Positions 63,681 through 64,000 of a stretch of DNA of 64,000 bases are shown in pieces; position 1 is the first letter of the stretch; each line of letters opens with the position of its first letter. The position numbers and the translations under genes were made by a program. Under the pieces are notes generated by a model. The model saw only the letters and a list, made by a program, of their open reading frames with translations. It had not been told where the DNA came from and did not search any database. Origin of the DNA: Ziziphus jujuba (taxonomy: Eukaryota; Streptophyta; Magnoliopsida; Rosales; Rhamnaceae); NCBI RefSeq assembly GCF_031755915.1, contig NC_083390.1, positions 15,159,001-15,223,000 of the forward strand. The letters are read 5' to 3'.

Positions 63681-64000
63681 TCCTCACCATAGAATTTCCA
63701 TATATATATATATATATATGTATATATATTTATTGTGGGTGCAATCACTTTGCGGATCAGAGATGTGGGTTTGAGTATAGTAAGCCTCTATATGTGCCTC
63801 TTGATGTATGCCATATTGTGTAATCGTTATGGTAGAAAGGATTACAAATTTTTTTATAAGGATTATAAATAAGGGTTAGGGGTGTGCTTAATTTCTAGAT
63901 TGATGAATCCCATCGGAGAGTTAATTTTTTTTTTTTTCCTCTGAAAAAAGAGACAATATATATATATATATCCCAAATATAGTTAAATCAAGCACTAAAT
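63681..64000. other. Window end, nothing recognised
   Basis: AT-rich, with (AT)n at about 63702-63730 and 63957-63971. No gene. Confidence 0.35.

Overview
This is nuclear DNA of a flowering plant, most likely a core eudicot. It is AT-rich, genes have GT-AG introns and TATA boxes, transposon remnants are dense, and there are pieces of mitochondrial-type tRNA DNA. The species cannot be read from the window; no bacterial, phage or CRISPR system was seen. || Layout, 1-6.2 kb: decayed sequence with a Ty3/gypsy pol fragment, an organelle-derived block carrying three tRNA relics (trnG-GCC, trnfM, trnP-UGG), a fragment of a NUP96-type nucleoporin gene and one end of a CACTA-type element. 6.2-18.8 kb: two tandem minus-strand GH1 beta-glucosidase genes of the BGLU43/44 type. 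The one at 13905-18681 is intact (11 exons, 507 codons). The one at 6253-11323 has the same exon lengths but lacks exons 1-2, has an in-frame stop and two broken splice sites, and carries a 2.86-kb solo LTR in an intron. 21-27.6 kb: an unannotated sequence is present twice in direct orientation; the first copy holds two MITEs whose empty sites are visible in the second. 28.6-34.5 kb: a Ty1/copia element with both LTRs and a 5-bp target duplication, lacking the reverse transcriptase core. 35.7-50.6 kb: a 14.8-kb CACTA (En/Spm) transposon with both termini and a 3-bp target duplication, with decayed TNP1-like and TNP2-like genes. 50.6-53.8 kb: AT-rich, simple repeats. || 53.8-62.6 kb is the gene-rich end: a single-exon UDP-glycosyltransferase of UGT708 (C-glycosyltransferase) type, a five-exon ankyrin-repeat gene, a MIR398 microRNA gene, and a nodulin-related protein gene followed by four 82-bp tandem repeats. 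The ankyrin / MIR398 / nodulin-related trio matches, from memory, the Arabidopsis neighbours At2g03430, At2g03445 (MIR398A) and At2g03440, so it looks like an old conserved block. || How the genes relate: the beta-glucosidase (glycoside hydrolysis) and the UGT (glycoside formation) are separate specialised-metabolism loci with no evidence of joint control. MIR398 is expected to act in trans on copper-protein mRNAs and has GTAC motifs upstream of the kind bound by SPL7. The transposons account for about a third of the window.
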